From positions 1 to 16,211 of the forward strand of contig CALDID010000307.1 in the NCBI GenBank assembly GCA_937901865.1: DNA of 16,211 bases, in the 5' to 3' direction. The notes beneath the pieces are model-generated. The model was not told the DNA's origin, made no database searches, and worked only from the letters and a program-made list of their open reading frames with translations. Below are positions 1-6,452 of this stretch, one piece after another (within the stretch, counting starts at the first letter, position 1; every line of letters starts with the position of its first letter). Origin of the DNA: an uncultured Treponema sp. Its GTDB lineage: Bacteria; Spirochaetota; Spirochaetia; Treponematales; Treponemataceae. Position numbers and translations under genes: made by a program.

Positions 1-77
1 ACAAGGCGATAAATGCGGCGGTGTACGCGCTCTACGGGCTGTCGGCGGAGGAGATTGCGGCGGCGGAGGGGAAATGA
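1..77 (+). CDS. 3' end of a probable adenine-specific DNA methyltransferase / restriction gene (partial)
   Basis: Only the last 24 codons are in the window (frame starts at base 3, TGA at 75-77). They read KAINAAVYALYGLSAEEIAA and then AEGK. The pattern of a short helix followed by V-Y-x-L-Y-G-L-[ST]-x-E-E-I at the extreme C-terminus is typical of Eco57I-like type IIG enzymes and PglX/N6-adenine methyltransferases, where it follows the target-recognition domain. The segment is much richer in G+C than the housekeeping genes further right, in line with horizontal acquisition. The body of the gene lies left of the window, so neither its integrity nor its exact class can be judged. A near-identical tail recurs at 844-927, beyond the toxin-antitoxin pair. 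Confidence 0.5.
   Translation, partial: KAINAAVYALYGLSAEEIAAAEGK
4..58 (+). repeat. Direct repeat copy 1 (methyltransferase tail)
   Basis: These 55 bases match 845-899 with two differences, both C/T changes in the third position of Tyr codons (26 against 867; 35 against 876). Similarity ends sharply at 58/899. The left limit is unknown because the window begins here. The two copies bracket the toxin-antitoxin genes. Confidence 0.9.
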
Positions 78-79
78 TG

Positions 80-88
80 TGGTATACT
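80..88 (+). promoter_or_regulatory. Extended -10 promoter of the toxin-antitoxin operon
   Basis: TGG directly precedes TATACT (83-88), an extended -10 element. It lies 20 bases upstream of the antitoxin ATG and just after the methyltransferase stop. No good -35 box is seen at normal spacing. The GTATAC palindrome at 82-87 overlaps the -10 and could be an operator for antitoxin autoregulation, as is usual for Phd/YefM systems; that part is inference. Confidence 0.55.
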
Positions 89-108
89 ATGACAATGGAG
101 GTATTTTT

Positions 109-393
109 ATGACAAGTGCTGCAATGTATGATGTGAAAGACTGCTTTTCCGATTACGCGGCGCAGGCAGTCGCGGGAAGCCCTGTGGAAGTTACCGAAAG
201 CGGAAAGCCTGTGGTGTACATAGTCGGGGCGGAATATTTTATGAAGATGAGCCGCCCTGCGCCGTCTGGTTTTAGTGCCGCGTATGACAGTTGGCGCAAA
301 ACGGTCTTTTCAGAAGATGCTGAGTTTCCGTTCGACGCTATGAGCCGCGACGACATCGGTGAGAGAGGTATGGAATGGCTGAACGAAAAGTGA
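109..393 (+). CDS. Type II antitoxin, Phd/YefM family
   Basis: A 94-residue protein, the normal size for the family. The N-terminal half has the Phd/YefM fold signature: a start resembling MTSAAMYDVKDCFSDYAAQA, then VEVTESGKPVVYIVGAEYF, which covers the DNA-binding and dimerising region. The C-terminal half (about residues 50-94) is acidic and probably wraps and neutralises the toxin. The start at 109 is preferred over the in-frame ATG at 13 because GGAGG (97-101) sits 7 bases upstream and family similarity begins here; the longer frame would run through the methyltransferase tail as Arg-rich nonsense. It overlaps the toxin gene, as expected for a co-translated pair, and with the toxin should repress its own promoter. 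The partner identity makes an antitoxin role likely; the toxin specificity is not visible here. Confidence 0.85.
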   Translation: MTSAAMYDVKDCFSDYAAQAVAGSPVEVTESGKPVVYIVGAEYFMKMSRPAPSGFSAAYDSWRKTVFSEDAEFPFDAMSRDDIGERGMEWLNEK

Positions 394-803
394 TGTATCT
401 GCTCGACACGAACACCATTTCCGAGCCGTTCCGAGTGAATCCGAACGAAACAGTTGTGCGGCGGCTCAGGGACTGCTCCGAGTCTTGCGCGATAAGCTCT
501 ATCACTTGGCACGAGTTGCATTATGGGCTAGGGCTTTTAAAAAGCGAGCGGAAGAAGCGGGAACTTGCAGAATACATACGCCTTGTGGTTTCTCCGAATT
601 ACCCGATTTTTTCTTATGACGAAAAAGCCGCAAAATTGCACGGGGAACTTCGCGCCAGTTTGCAACTGACAGGCAATGTCCGTCCGATTTTGGATTTTCA
701 GATAGCCGCCATCGCGCTTTCCCGCGACCTCACTCTTGTTACCCGCAACGTCGCGGATTTTTCGGGGATACCGAATCTCCGCCTTGAGAATTGGTTTTGC
801 TGA
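375..803 (+). CDS. VapC/FitB-type PIN-domain toxin (ribonuclease)
   Basis: A 142-residue PIN-domain protein. PIN toxins are Mg2+-dependent endoribonucleases that usually cleave tRNA or rRNA when the antitoxin is degraded. The acidic catalytic residues are present: D11 in YLLDTN, E47 in ITWHEL, D107 in ILDFQIAA, and D128 in TRNVADF. The YLLDTNTISE opening is like the FitB branch. Two starts are possible. ATG 375 has a good GAGAGAGG ribosome binding site (361-368) 6 bases upstream and overlaps the antitoxin by 19 bases. ATG 393, in TGATG with the antitoxin stop, would give the more usual M-Y-L-L-D-T-N start but has a poorer site. The reading frame is intact and no catalytic residue is missing, so the toxin is probably active. 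Confidence 0.88.
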   Translation: MAERKVMYLLDTNTISEPFRVNPNETVVRRLRDCSESCAISSITWHELHYGLGLLKSERKKRELAEYIRLVVSPNYPIFSYDEKAAKLHGELRASLQLTGNVRPILDFQIAAIALSRDLTLVTRNVADFSGIPNLRLENWFC

Positions 804-843
804 TTGCTCTAATGCCTCTTCGGGCGTTTATGTGGCGACGGCG

Positions 844-927
844 CAGGCGATAAATGCGGCGGTGTATGCGCTCTATGGGCTGTCGGCGGAGGAGATTGCT
901 GTTATTGAACAGCAGGCTGTGCCTTGA
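844..927 (+). pseudogene. Detached second copy of the methyltransferase C-terminal tail
   Basis: In frame it reads QAINAAVYALYGLSAEEIA followed by VIEQQAVP and TGA (925-927). The first part matches the tail at 3-62 almost perfectly. The ending, with I-x-x-I-E, looks more like a normal family C-terminus than copy 1 does. There is no credible start codon or body: the frame runs back through the end of the toxin gene in the wrong frame. It is therefore a remnant, left by a duplication, by recombination between two related methyltransferase genes, or by insertion of the toxin-antitoxin cassette. Similarity to the family may begin a little further left, near 829. Confidence 0.7.
845..899 (+). repeat. 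Direct repeat copy 2 (methyltransferase tail)
   Basis: 53 of 55 bases are identical to 4-58. Together the copies bound a unit of about 841 bases holding the antitoxin and toxin genes. Recombination between them would delete the cassette and leave one tail. Confidence 0.9.
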
Positions 928-1005
928 GAATCTGCCTGTCGATGTGAGAATAGTGCAAGACAGACGCATAAAAAAAGAGTTTTTTATAAAAAAAATGAAT
1001 ACTTA

Positions 1006-1033
1006 TTGAAAAATCGAAATTATGTCATATAAT
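1006..1033 (+). promoter_or_regulatory. Promoter of galM
   Basis: TTGAAA (1006-1011), a 16-base spacer and TATAAT (1028-1033) make a strong sigma-70-type promoter. GTAAG follows the -10 directly, as it does at the atpE promoter. The leader to the ATG at 1055 is about 15 bases and holds AGGTAGG (1044-1050) as ribosome binding site. The AT-rich stretch before it (about 968-1005) may act as an UP-like element. Confidence 0.75.
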
Positions 1034-1054
1034 GTAAGTTATTAGGTAGGTTGT

Positions 1055-2080
1055 ATGTGTACATTTGATGTAAAGAGTAGCGTTTTTGGCTTGCTCTCTA
1101 ATGGCAAAGAAGTAAAATTGTATACTGTTTCTAATGGGAAAATGTCTTTTTCTGTTACAGATTTCGGTTGTACGATTACAAGCATAATGCTTCCAAAAAA
1201 GACTAATCCAAATGTCTTTGATGACGTTGTTCTTGGATATTCCACTCTGAATAAATATGTTGACTCTAATTGCTGTTTCGGCTCTTTTGTCGGGCGTTTT
1301 GCAAACAGAATCGGCAATGCGTCATTTGAGCTTAACGGGGTGAAATATAATCTCGATAAGAATGATGGAGATAACTTTTTGCATGGTGGGTTCTTCCGCT
1401 ATGAAAAACAGGTGTGGAATGCAGCTATTCTTGAAAACGGTGTTGCTTTTTCTCGGACTTCGCCAGACGGGGAACAGGGGTTTCCTGGAAATCTTGAAGT
1501 AAAAGTAACATATACTCTTACAGAAGATAATAAAATTGTCTGTGAGTATCGTGCAAAGTCCGATAAAGATACGGTGATAAACCTTACGAATCATTCTTAT
1601 TTCAATCTTCGTGGAAATGGTAGCGTTTTAGACGAAGAACTTTCTATAAGAAGTGATAGATACCTTGAAGTTGATTCTGCTCTTATTCCAACAGGCAAGA
1701 TGATTGAAACAGACGGCACAGCGTGGGATTTTGGTATGTTCAAAGCACTCGGTCGAGATATTGAAAAAACAGGCGTGGGATATGACCATTGCTATGTGTT
1801 TGAAGATGATAAGCAGCTAAAGCGTGTTGCGTGCCTTCGTGATGAAAAAACAGGGCGAAAAATGACTGTTGATACAAACCTTTGCGGAATGCAGCTGTAT
1901 ACAGCTAATTTTATCGAAGGTGAAATCGGAAAAGAGGGTAGAGTGTATCACAAACACGATGGTGTATGTCTTGAAACGCAGAGTTTGCCTGATTCACCAA
2001 ATAAAAAAGAGTTCCCGTCATCTGTTTTGAAGGCGGGAGATGAGTATTATGCTCGAACTGATTATGGGTTTGAGTTCTAA
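1055..2080 (+). CDS. galM: Aldose 1-epimerase (galactose mutarotase)
   Basis: A 341-residue cytosolic enzyme that interconverts the alpha and beta anomers of D-galactose and D-glucose, the first step of the Leloir pathway. Length is normal. Family landmarks appear in order: GRFANRI (80-86, with substrate-binding R81), LHGG (109-112), NLTNHSYFNL with catalytic acid H180, GYDHCYVF with D244, and CLETQSLPDSPN with catalytic base E307. These match the H96, H170, D243 and E304 arrangement known for the Lactococcus enzyme, so it should be active. It has its own promoter and stands alone: no other gal or sugar-transport gene is in the window. No clear terminator follows before the ATPase promoter, so some read-through into atpE is possible. 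Confidence 0.95.
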   Translation: MCTFDVKSSVFGLLSNGKEVKLYTVSNGKMSFSVTDFGCTITSIMLPKKTNPNVFDDVVLGYSTLNKYVDSNCCFGSFVGRFANRIGNASFELNGVKYNLDKNDGDNFLHGGFFRYEKQVWNAAILENGVAFSRTSPDGEQGFPGNLEVKVTYTLTEDNKIVCEYRAKSDKDTVINLTNHSYFNLRGNGSVLDEELSIRSDRYLEVDSALIPTGKMIETDGTAWDFGMFKALGRDIEKTGVGYDHCYVFEDDKQLKRVACLRDEKTGRKMTVDTNLCGMQLYTANFIEGEIGKEGRVYHKHDGVCLETQSLPDSPNKKEFPSSVLKAGDEYYARTDYGFEF

Positions 2081-2107
2081 AATTATTTGTTTTCAATAGT
2101 TTTTAAG

Positions 2108-2135
2108 TTGAAAATAAATATGATTGTGTTATATT
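2108..2135 (+). promoter_or_regulatory. Promoter of the V-ATPase operon
   Basis: TTGAAA (2108-2113), a 16-base spacer and TATATT (2130-2135). The predicted leader of about 55 bases contains a stem-loop at 2146-2164. The ribosome binding site GAGAGG (2186-2191) lies 5 bases before the atpE ATG. Architecture and the GTAAG after the -10 resemble the galM promoter. Confidence 0.7.
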
Positions 2136-2145
2136 GTAAGGTAAT

Positions 2146-2164
2146 GTTTGCATTTCTGGCAAAC
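2146..2164 (+). promoter_or_regulatory. Small stem-loop in the V-ATPase operon leader
   Basis: GTTTGC (2146-2151) pairs perfectly with GCAAAC (2159-2164) around a 7-base loop. It would lie near the 5' end of the transcript and could protect it from decay. No U-tract follows, so it is not a terminator. Function is unproven. Confidence 0.3.
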
Positions 2165-2196
2165 TTGCAACAATAAATTGTGTACGAGAGGTTCTA

Positions 2197-2829
2197 ATGG
2201 ACGTTCAGTTACAAGAATTGATCGATAAGATCAAGAAAGACGGTGTTGCTTCTGCCGAAGAATCTGCACGCACTATTATAAGTGATGCAGAGAAAAAAGC
2301 TGCTGATATAATCTCAAATGCAAAAGCTGAGGCGGAAGAGATTAAGAAAGCTGCTGAAAAAGAGACAGAGCGAATGAAGAAGGCTGGCGAAGATGCGATA
2401 GCACAAGCGAGCCGCAACGGTATCCTTGAGTTCCGCAACAGCGTTGTAAAAGAACTTTCTGCGATAGTTGAAGATGAAGTTGGTAAGGCTTATTCTTCTG
2501 ATTTGCTTGCAAAGCTTTTGCCTGAAACAATTAAGGCATGGGTAGCAAACACAGATGCAAATGATGTTTCTGTTTTGTTGCCAGAGGCTTCTCTCAAAGA
2601 GCTTGAAAGCGGATTAAAGGCTGCGCTTAAAGATGAGATTGCGAAGGGACTGGAGCTGAAGAGTGATAATAATCTTTCTTCAGGATTCAGAATTGGAATG
2701 AAAGATGGTTCTGCATTCTATGATTTCTCAGCTGATTTTGTTGCAGAATTGTTCTCTGCTTATTTGAATCCGCGCGTAACGGCTATAATGAAAGCTGCCG
2801 TTGCAGAGGATAAAAAAGGAAACAACTAG
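2197..2829 (+). CDS. atpE: V/A-type ATPase subunit E (peripheral stalk)
   Basis: A 210-residue protein, normal for bacterial subunit E. The first ~85 residues are an uninterrupted Ala/Lys/Glu-rich helix (for example AEEIKKAAEKETERMKKAG), the coiled coil that pairs with subunit G/H in the peripheral stalk. The remainder (about 90-210) is the globular head that binds the top of the A3B3 hexamer. It is the first gene of the operon, and its TAG stop overlaps the GTG start of the next gene by one base. The usual partner G/H gene is absent from the operon. Identity rests on the domain pattern and on position directly upstream of the A and B subunit genes. Confidence 0.9.
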   Translation: MDVQLQELIDKIKKDGVASAEESARTIISDAEKKAADIISNAKAEAEEIKKAAEKETERMKKAGEDAIAQASRNGILEFRNSVVKELSAIVEDEVGKAYSSDLLAKLLPETIKAWVANTDANDVSVLLPEASLKELESGLKAALKDEIAKGLELKSDNNLSSGFRIGMKDGSAFYDFSADFVAELFSAYLNPRVTAIMKAAVAEDKKGNN

Positions 2830-3374
2830 TGAGTAATCAGTATTACCTGATGGCACAGCTTCCATCATTTGCGGTCAGTGATGATGCGACTCCTCTGCCT
2901 GTTACAGAACAATACTTTTTGGAACTCTGTTCTCGTTTTCTTGATAAAAAGAGTATGAAGATTCTTTCTTCACTTTCTCTTGAACCTCCGCGAGAGGTGG
3001 TGTCTACTGGTTCTGCTTTTGTGGATAAGTGGTACAATCAAGAGAGATGTTTGCGCTTAGCTCTTGCACAGATAAGAGCAGAGCGAATGAAGAAAAATTT
3101 GGGAACAGTGCCTGTAGCATTTCCTCCTGATATAGTGCAAGCGGCTCGTACTGCGACTGGAATGGATAGCCCCCTTAGCGCAGAACAGTTTCTGAATGAA
3201 TATCGTGTGCGATTAGTAGATAATATAGCTCCGTCAGATAGTTTTTCTTGTGATGCTGTCTTTATGTACGGATTGAAGCTAAAACTTGCTACTCGCATGA
3301 AGAAGTTTAATAAGGAAGCTGGTAAGGCAGCCTACCGTATGTTATATGATGAGATACTGGGAGAATCTAAATGA
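2829..3374 (+). CDS. DUF2764 protein of V-ATPase operons, candidate unassigned ATPase subunit
   Basis: A 181-residue soluble protein with no signal peptide or membrane segment. It starts with SNQYYLMAQLPSF and continues with an all-helical-looking, charged sequence (LRLALAQIRAERMKKN near 77-92). This matches my recollection of DUF2764, a family found between atpE and atpA in spirochaete and chlamydial operons. The start is GTG at 2829, sharing a base with the atpE TAG, with AAGGA (2816-2820) 8 bases upstream. Its end overlaps atpA by four bases (ATGA), so translation is coupled on both sides. The operon has no recognisable gene for subunit C, F or G/H. By position this protein could replace one of them or act in assembly. 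That role is inference; no catalytic motif is visible. Confidence 0.8.
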   Translation: MSNQYYLMAQLPSFAVSDDATPLPVTEQYFLELCSRFLDKKSMKILSSLSLEPPREVVSTGSAFVDKWYNQERCLRLALAQIRAERMKKNLGTVPVAFPPDIVQAARTATGMDSPLSAEQFLNEYRVRLVDNIAPSDSFSCDAVFMYGLKLKLATRMKKFNKEAGKAAYRMLYDEILGESK

Positions 3375-5140
3375 CTGATACGAAAGGAAAGGTAGTCGCA
3401 GTCAATGGTAATATGGTTTCTGTTGAATTTGACGGAAACATTTCCATGAACGAAGTAGGCTACGTTAAGGTTGAAGGTTCAGACCTGAAAAGTGAGGTAA
3501 TCCGTATTCGCGGAAACACCGCACAGATGCAGGTTTATGAAATGACAAAAGGAATCAAAGCTGGCGACCCTGTAGAGTTTACGGGAGATTTGCTTTCTGC
3601 AGAGTTAGGACCTGGACTTTTGGGTCAGGTGTATGATGGTTTGCAGAATCCACTTCCGCTTCTTGCAGAAAAAGCTGGTTGGTTCCTTGAAAGAGGTGTG
3701 TATGTTCCGCCTCTTGATACAGAGAAAAAGTGGGAGTTCACTCCTACTGCAAAAGTCGGCGATGTAGTTCATCGCGGCGAATATGTGGGAACTGTTCCTG
3801 AAGGACCGTTTACACATAAGATTTTTGTTCCTTTCTATTTACTTGGTAATTACAAAGTAAAGTCTGTTGTGGCAAAGGGTGAGTATACAATTCACGATAC
3901 TATTGCTGTTATCACAGATGAAAAGGGCAAAGATGTAAATGTTACAATGGCGTTTAGATGGCCTGTAAAGCGTGCTGTTGATTGCTATGCAGAGCGTCTT
4001 GCTCCAGATGAAACAATGGTTACAAAGGTTCGCCTTATTGATACATTTTTCCCTGTTGCTCGCGGCGGTACATATTGTATTCCAGGTCCGTTCGGTGCAG
4101 GAAAGACTGTTTTGCAGCACACAACATCAAAATATGCAGATGTTGACATTGTAATTATCGCTGCTTGTGGTGAACGTGCAGGTGAAGTTGTTGAAACATT
4201 GACAGAGTTCCCTGAGCTCAAAGACCCAAAAACTGGCAAGAGCTTGATGGAAAGAACTATTATCATTTGTAACACATCTTCTATGCCTGTTGCTTCTCGT
4301 GAAGCATCTGTTTATACAGCTGTTACTTTGGCTGAATATTACAGACAGATGGGATTGAATGTTTTGATGTTGGCTGACTCAACTTCTCGTTGGGCGCAGG
4401 CTATGCGTGAAATGTCTGGACGTTTGGAAGAGATTCCTGGAGAAGAGGCATTCCCTGCATATTTGGAAAGCTACATTGCGGCATTCTATGAGCGTGCTGG
4501 ACAAGTCCGCTTGCCAGACGGAACAAAAGGTTCTGTTACAATCGGTGGTACGGTTTCTCCTGCTGGTGGCAACTTTGAAGAGCCTGTTACACAAGCAACT
4601 TTGAAGGTTGTTGGTGCATTCCATGGTTTGAGCCGTGCTCGTTCTGATGCTCGTAAGTATCCTGCTATTGACCCGCTTATTTCTTGGTCAAAATACAGTG
4701 GCGTTATCGCACAAGACAAAGTGCAATTCTGTCGCGACTTAATGAGACAGGGCGTTGATGTTGGTTCTATGATGAAGGTTGTTGGTGAAGAGGGTACAAG
4801 CCTTGATGATTACCTCGTGTATCTGAAAGAAGAAATGCTTGACGCTGTTTATTTCCAGCAGAACTCTTTTGATGCAATCGATGCAAACGCAACTGTAGAA
4901 AGACAGCGATATGACCTTGATAAACTTATCAAGATTTTAGGTTCTGACTTTGCAGTGTCTGATAAAGACGAAGCTCGTACATACTTCAATCAGCTTAGAC
5001 AGAAGTTCCTTGACTGGAACTACACAGAGTTTGAGAGTGATGAGTTCAAGAAACTCGAAAAAGAGATTGATGAGTTGTATGCTTCAAAATCTGGTTCACT
5101 TTCTGCAAAAGCGGAGAGACTTCTTAAGGACGGTGAATAG
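3371..5140 (+). CDS. atpA: V/A-type ATPase catalytic subunit A
   Basis: A 589-residue protein that hydrolyses or makes ATP in the A3B3 head. An N-terminal beta-barrel (about 1-70) is followed by the bulge domain characteristic of A subunits (about 110-190) and the nucleotide-binding domain. The Walker A motif is GPFGAGKT (239-246). The catalytic glutamate is E268 in ACGERAGEV, and the Walker B region ends at D336 in VLMLADSTSRW. The motif after GER reads A-G-E rather than the G-N-E of the archaeal and Enterococcus enzymes, a variant I associate with the spirochaete/Chlamydia branch. The C-terminal helical domain is complete. The start overlaps the DUF2764 stop (ATGA); the next gene begins two bases after the TAG. 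All catalytic residues are intact. Confidence 0.98.
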   Translation: MTDTKGKVVAVNGNMVSVEFDGNISMNEVGYVKVEGSDLKSEVIRIRGNTAQMQVYEMTKGIKAGDPVEFTGDLLSAELGPGLLGQVYDGLQNPLPLLAEKAGWFLERGVYVPPLDTEKKWEFTPTAKVGDVVHRGEYVGTVPEGPFTHKIFVPFYLLGNYKVKSVVAKGEYTIHDTIAVITDEKGKDVNVTMAFRWPVKRAVDCYAERLAPDETMVTKVRLIDTFFPVARGGTYCIPGPFGAGKTVLQHTTSKYADVDIVIIAACGERAGEVVETLTEFPELKDPKTGKSLMERTIIICNTSSMPVASREASVYTAVTLAEYYRQMGLNVLMLADSTSRWAQAMREMSGRLEEIPGEEAFPAYLESYIAAFYERAGQVRLPDGTKGSVTIGGTVSPAGGNFEEPVTQATLKVVGAFHGLSRARSDARKYPAIDPLISWSKYSGVIAQDKVQFCRDLMRQGVDVGSMMKVVGEEGTSLDDYLVYLKEEMLDAVYFQQNSFDAIDANATVERQRYDLDKLIKILGSDFAVSDKDEARTYFNQLRQKFLDWNYTEFESDEFKKLEKEIDELYASKSGSLSAKAERLLKDGE

Positions 5141-5142
5141 GT

Positions 5143-6435
5143 ATGAACAAAGTTTATAGTAGAATTGAATCTATTACCGGTAGCGTTATTACTGTCCGTG
5201 CAGAAGGCGTTAAATATAACGAGCTTGCTGAAATCACAACTCGTTTCGGTAAGTCTTTGGCGGAAGTAAACAAGATTGACGGCAATATTGTTTCATTGCA
5301 GGTCTTTGCGGGTGGACGTGGTGTTTCAACAGGCGACCAGATTCGTTTCTTGGGTCATGAAATGCAGGTTTCATTCAGCGATGATTTGATGGGACGTATT
5401 TTCAACGGTTCAGGCGAGCCTCGTGATAACGGACTTTCTTTGACAGAAAACTTGAAGCCAATCGGAGGCCCTTCTGTAAACCCTTCAAAGCGTATTCTTG
5501 CACAGCGTATGATGCGCACGAATATTCCGATGATTGATATGTTCAATACATTGGTTGTTTCACAGAAATTGCCTATCTTCTCTATTTCTGGAGAGCCTTA
5601 CAACCAGCTTCTTGCTCGCATTGCTATGCAGGCTGAAGCAGATGTTATCGTCTTGGGCGGTATGGGCTTGAAATATGATGACTTCTTGTATTTCAAGAAG
5701 ACGCTTGAAGACGGTGGAGCGTTGAGCAAAACTGTTATGTTCATTCATACAGCGGCTGACCCAACGGTAGAATGTATCAAGATTCCTGATATGTCGCTTG
5801 CTGTTGCAGAGCAGTTCGCATTGCAGGGAAAAGATGTTCTTGTTCTTTTGACCGATATGACGAACTTTGCAGATAGCATGAAGGAAATCGCTATTACACA
5901 GGAACAAGTTCCTTCTAACCGCGGTTATCCTGGAGATTTGTATTCTCAGCTTGCTTCTCGCTACGAAAAGGCTGTTGACTTTGATGGTGCAGGTTCTGTA
6001 ACTGTTCTTGCGGTTACAACAATGCCTGGCGACGATGTTACACACCCAGTTCCTGATAACACGGGATACATCACAGAAGGTCAGTACTACCTCAAGGGTG
6101 GACGCATTGAGCCGTTTGGTTCTCTTTCTCGTTTGAAGCAGAACGTTAACGGAAAAACTCGTAAAGACCACCGCGCGCTTATGGACGCTATGATTCGTTT
6201 GTATTCTTCTTATAAAGATACGCTCGAAAAGAAGTCTATGGGCTTTATGATGAGTAAATGGGACGAAAAGTTGTTGAAATACGGTGAACTTTTTGAGAAA
6301 GAAATGATGGATTTGTCTGTCAATATCTCTCTTGAAGGTGCTCTTGACCAAGGTTGGAAGATTTTGGCGACGTGTTTCGACAAAGATGAAACAGGTATCA
6401 AGACTGAGCTTATTTCTGAGTTCTGGCCTCAATAA
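5143..6435 (+). CDS. atpB: V/A-type ATPase regulatory subunit B
   Basis: A 430-residue paralogue of subunit A that alternates with it in the head and completes the nucleotide sites. There is no P-loop: the equivalent stretch reads ISGEPYNQLLARIAMQA (about 146-162), as expected for a non-catalytic B subunit. Other landmarks are PIGGPSVNPSKR, VLVLLTDMTNFADSMKEIA, PSNRGYPGDLYSQLASRYEKA and the C-terminal helical bundle. The ATG lies two bases after the atpA stop, with AAGGA (5126-5130) upstream at a long 12-base spacing, so initiation probably depends on ribosomes finishing atpA. The length is slightly below the ~460 residues common in other groups, with a short C-terminus. Confidence 0.97.
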   Translation: MNKVYSRIESITGSVITVRAEGVKYNELAEITTRFGKSLAEVNKIDGNIVSLQVFAGGRGVSTGDQIRFLGHEMQVSFSDDLMGRIFNGSGEPRDNGLSLTENLKPIGGPSVNPSKRILAQRMMRTNIPMIDMFNTLVVSQKLPIFSISGEPYNQLLARIAMQAEADVIVLGGMGLKYDDFLYFKKTLEDGGALSKTVMFIHTAADPTVECIKIPDMSLAVAEQFALQGKDVLVLLTDMTNFADSMKEIAITQEQVPSNRGYPGDLYSQLASRYEKAVDFDGAGSVTVLAVTTMPGDDVTHPVPDNTGYITEGQYYLKGGRIEPFGSLSRLKQNVNGKTRKDHRALMDAMIRLYSSYKDTLEKKSMGFMMSKWDEKLLKYGELFEKEMMDLSVNISLEGALDQGWKILATCFDKDETGIKTELISEFWPQ

Positions 6436-6452
6436 TCGGAGCAGGGGAATAA

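Noticed and set aside
13..108. N-terminal extension of the antitoxin from the ATG at 13
   Set aside because: It reads out of frame through the methyltransferase tail, is Arg-rich, lacks a ribosome binding site, and the family match starts at 109.
736..843. Start of an independent gene leading into the second tail copy
   Set aside because: This part overlaps the toxin gene in another frame and has no family similarity or ribosome binding site; only the tail from about 844 is meaningful.
968..999. A-run/T-run stretch as a terminator after the accessory region
   Set aside because: The possible stem is only A-T pairs with no GC core, so it is unlikely to terminate transcription; an UP-like promoter element fits better.
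5560..6432. 290-codon open frame on the minus strand
   Set aside because: It lies wholly opposite atpB and gives a His/Arg/Phe-rich sequence without motifs; it is a by-product of atpB codon use.
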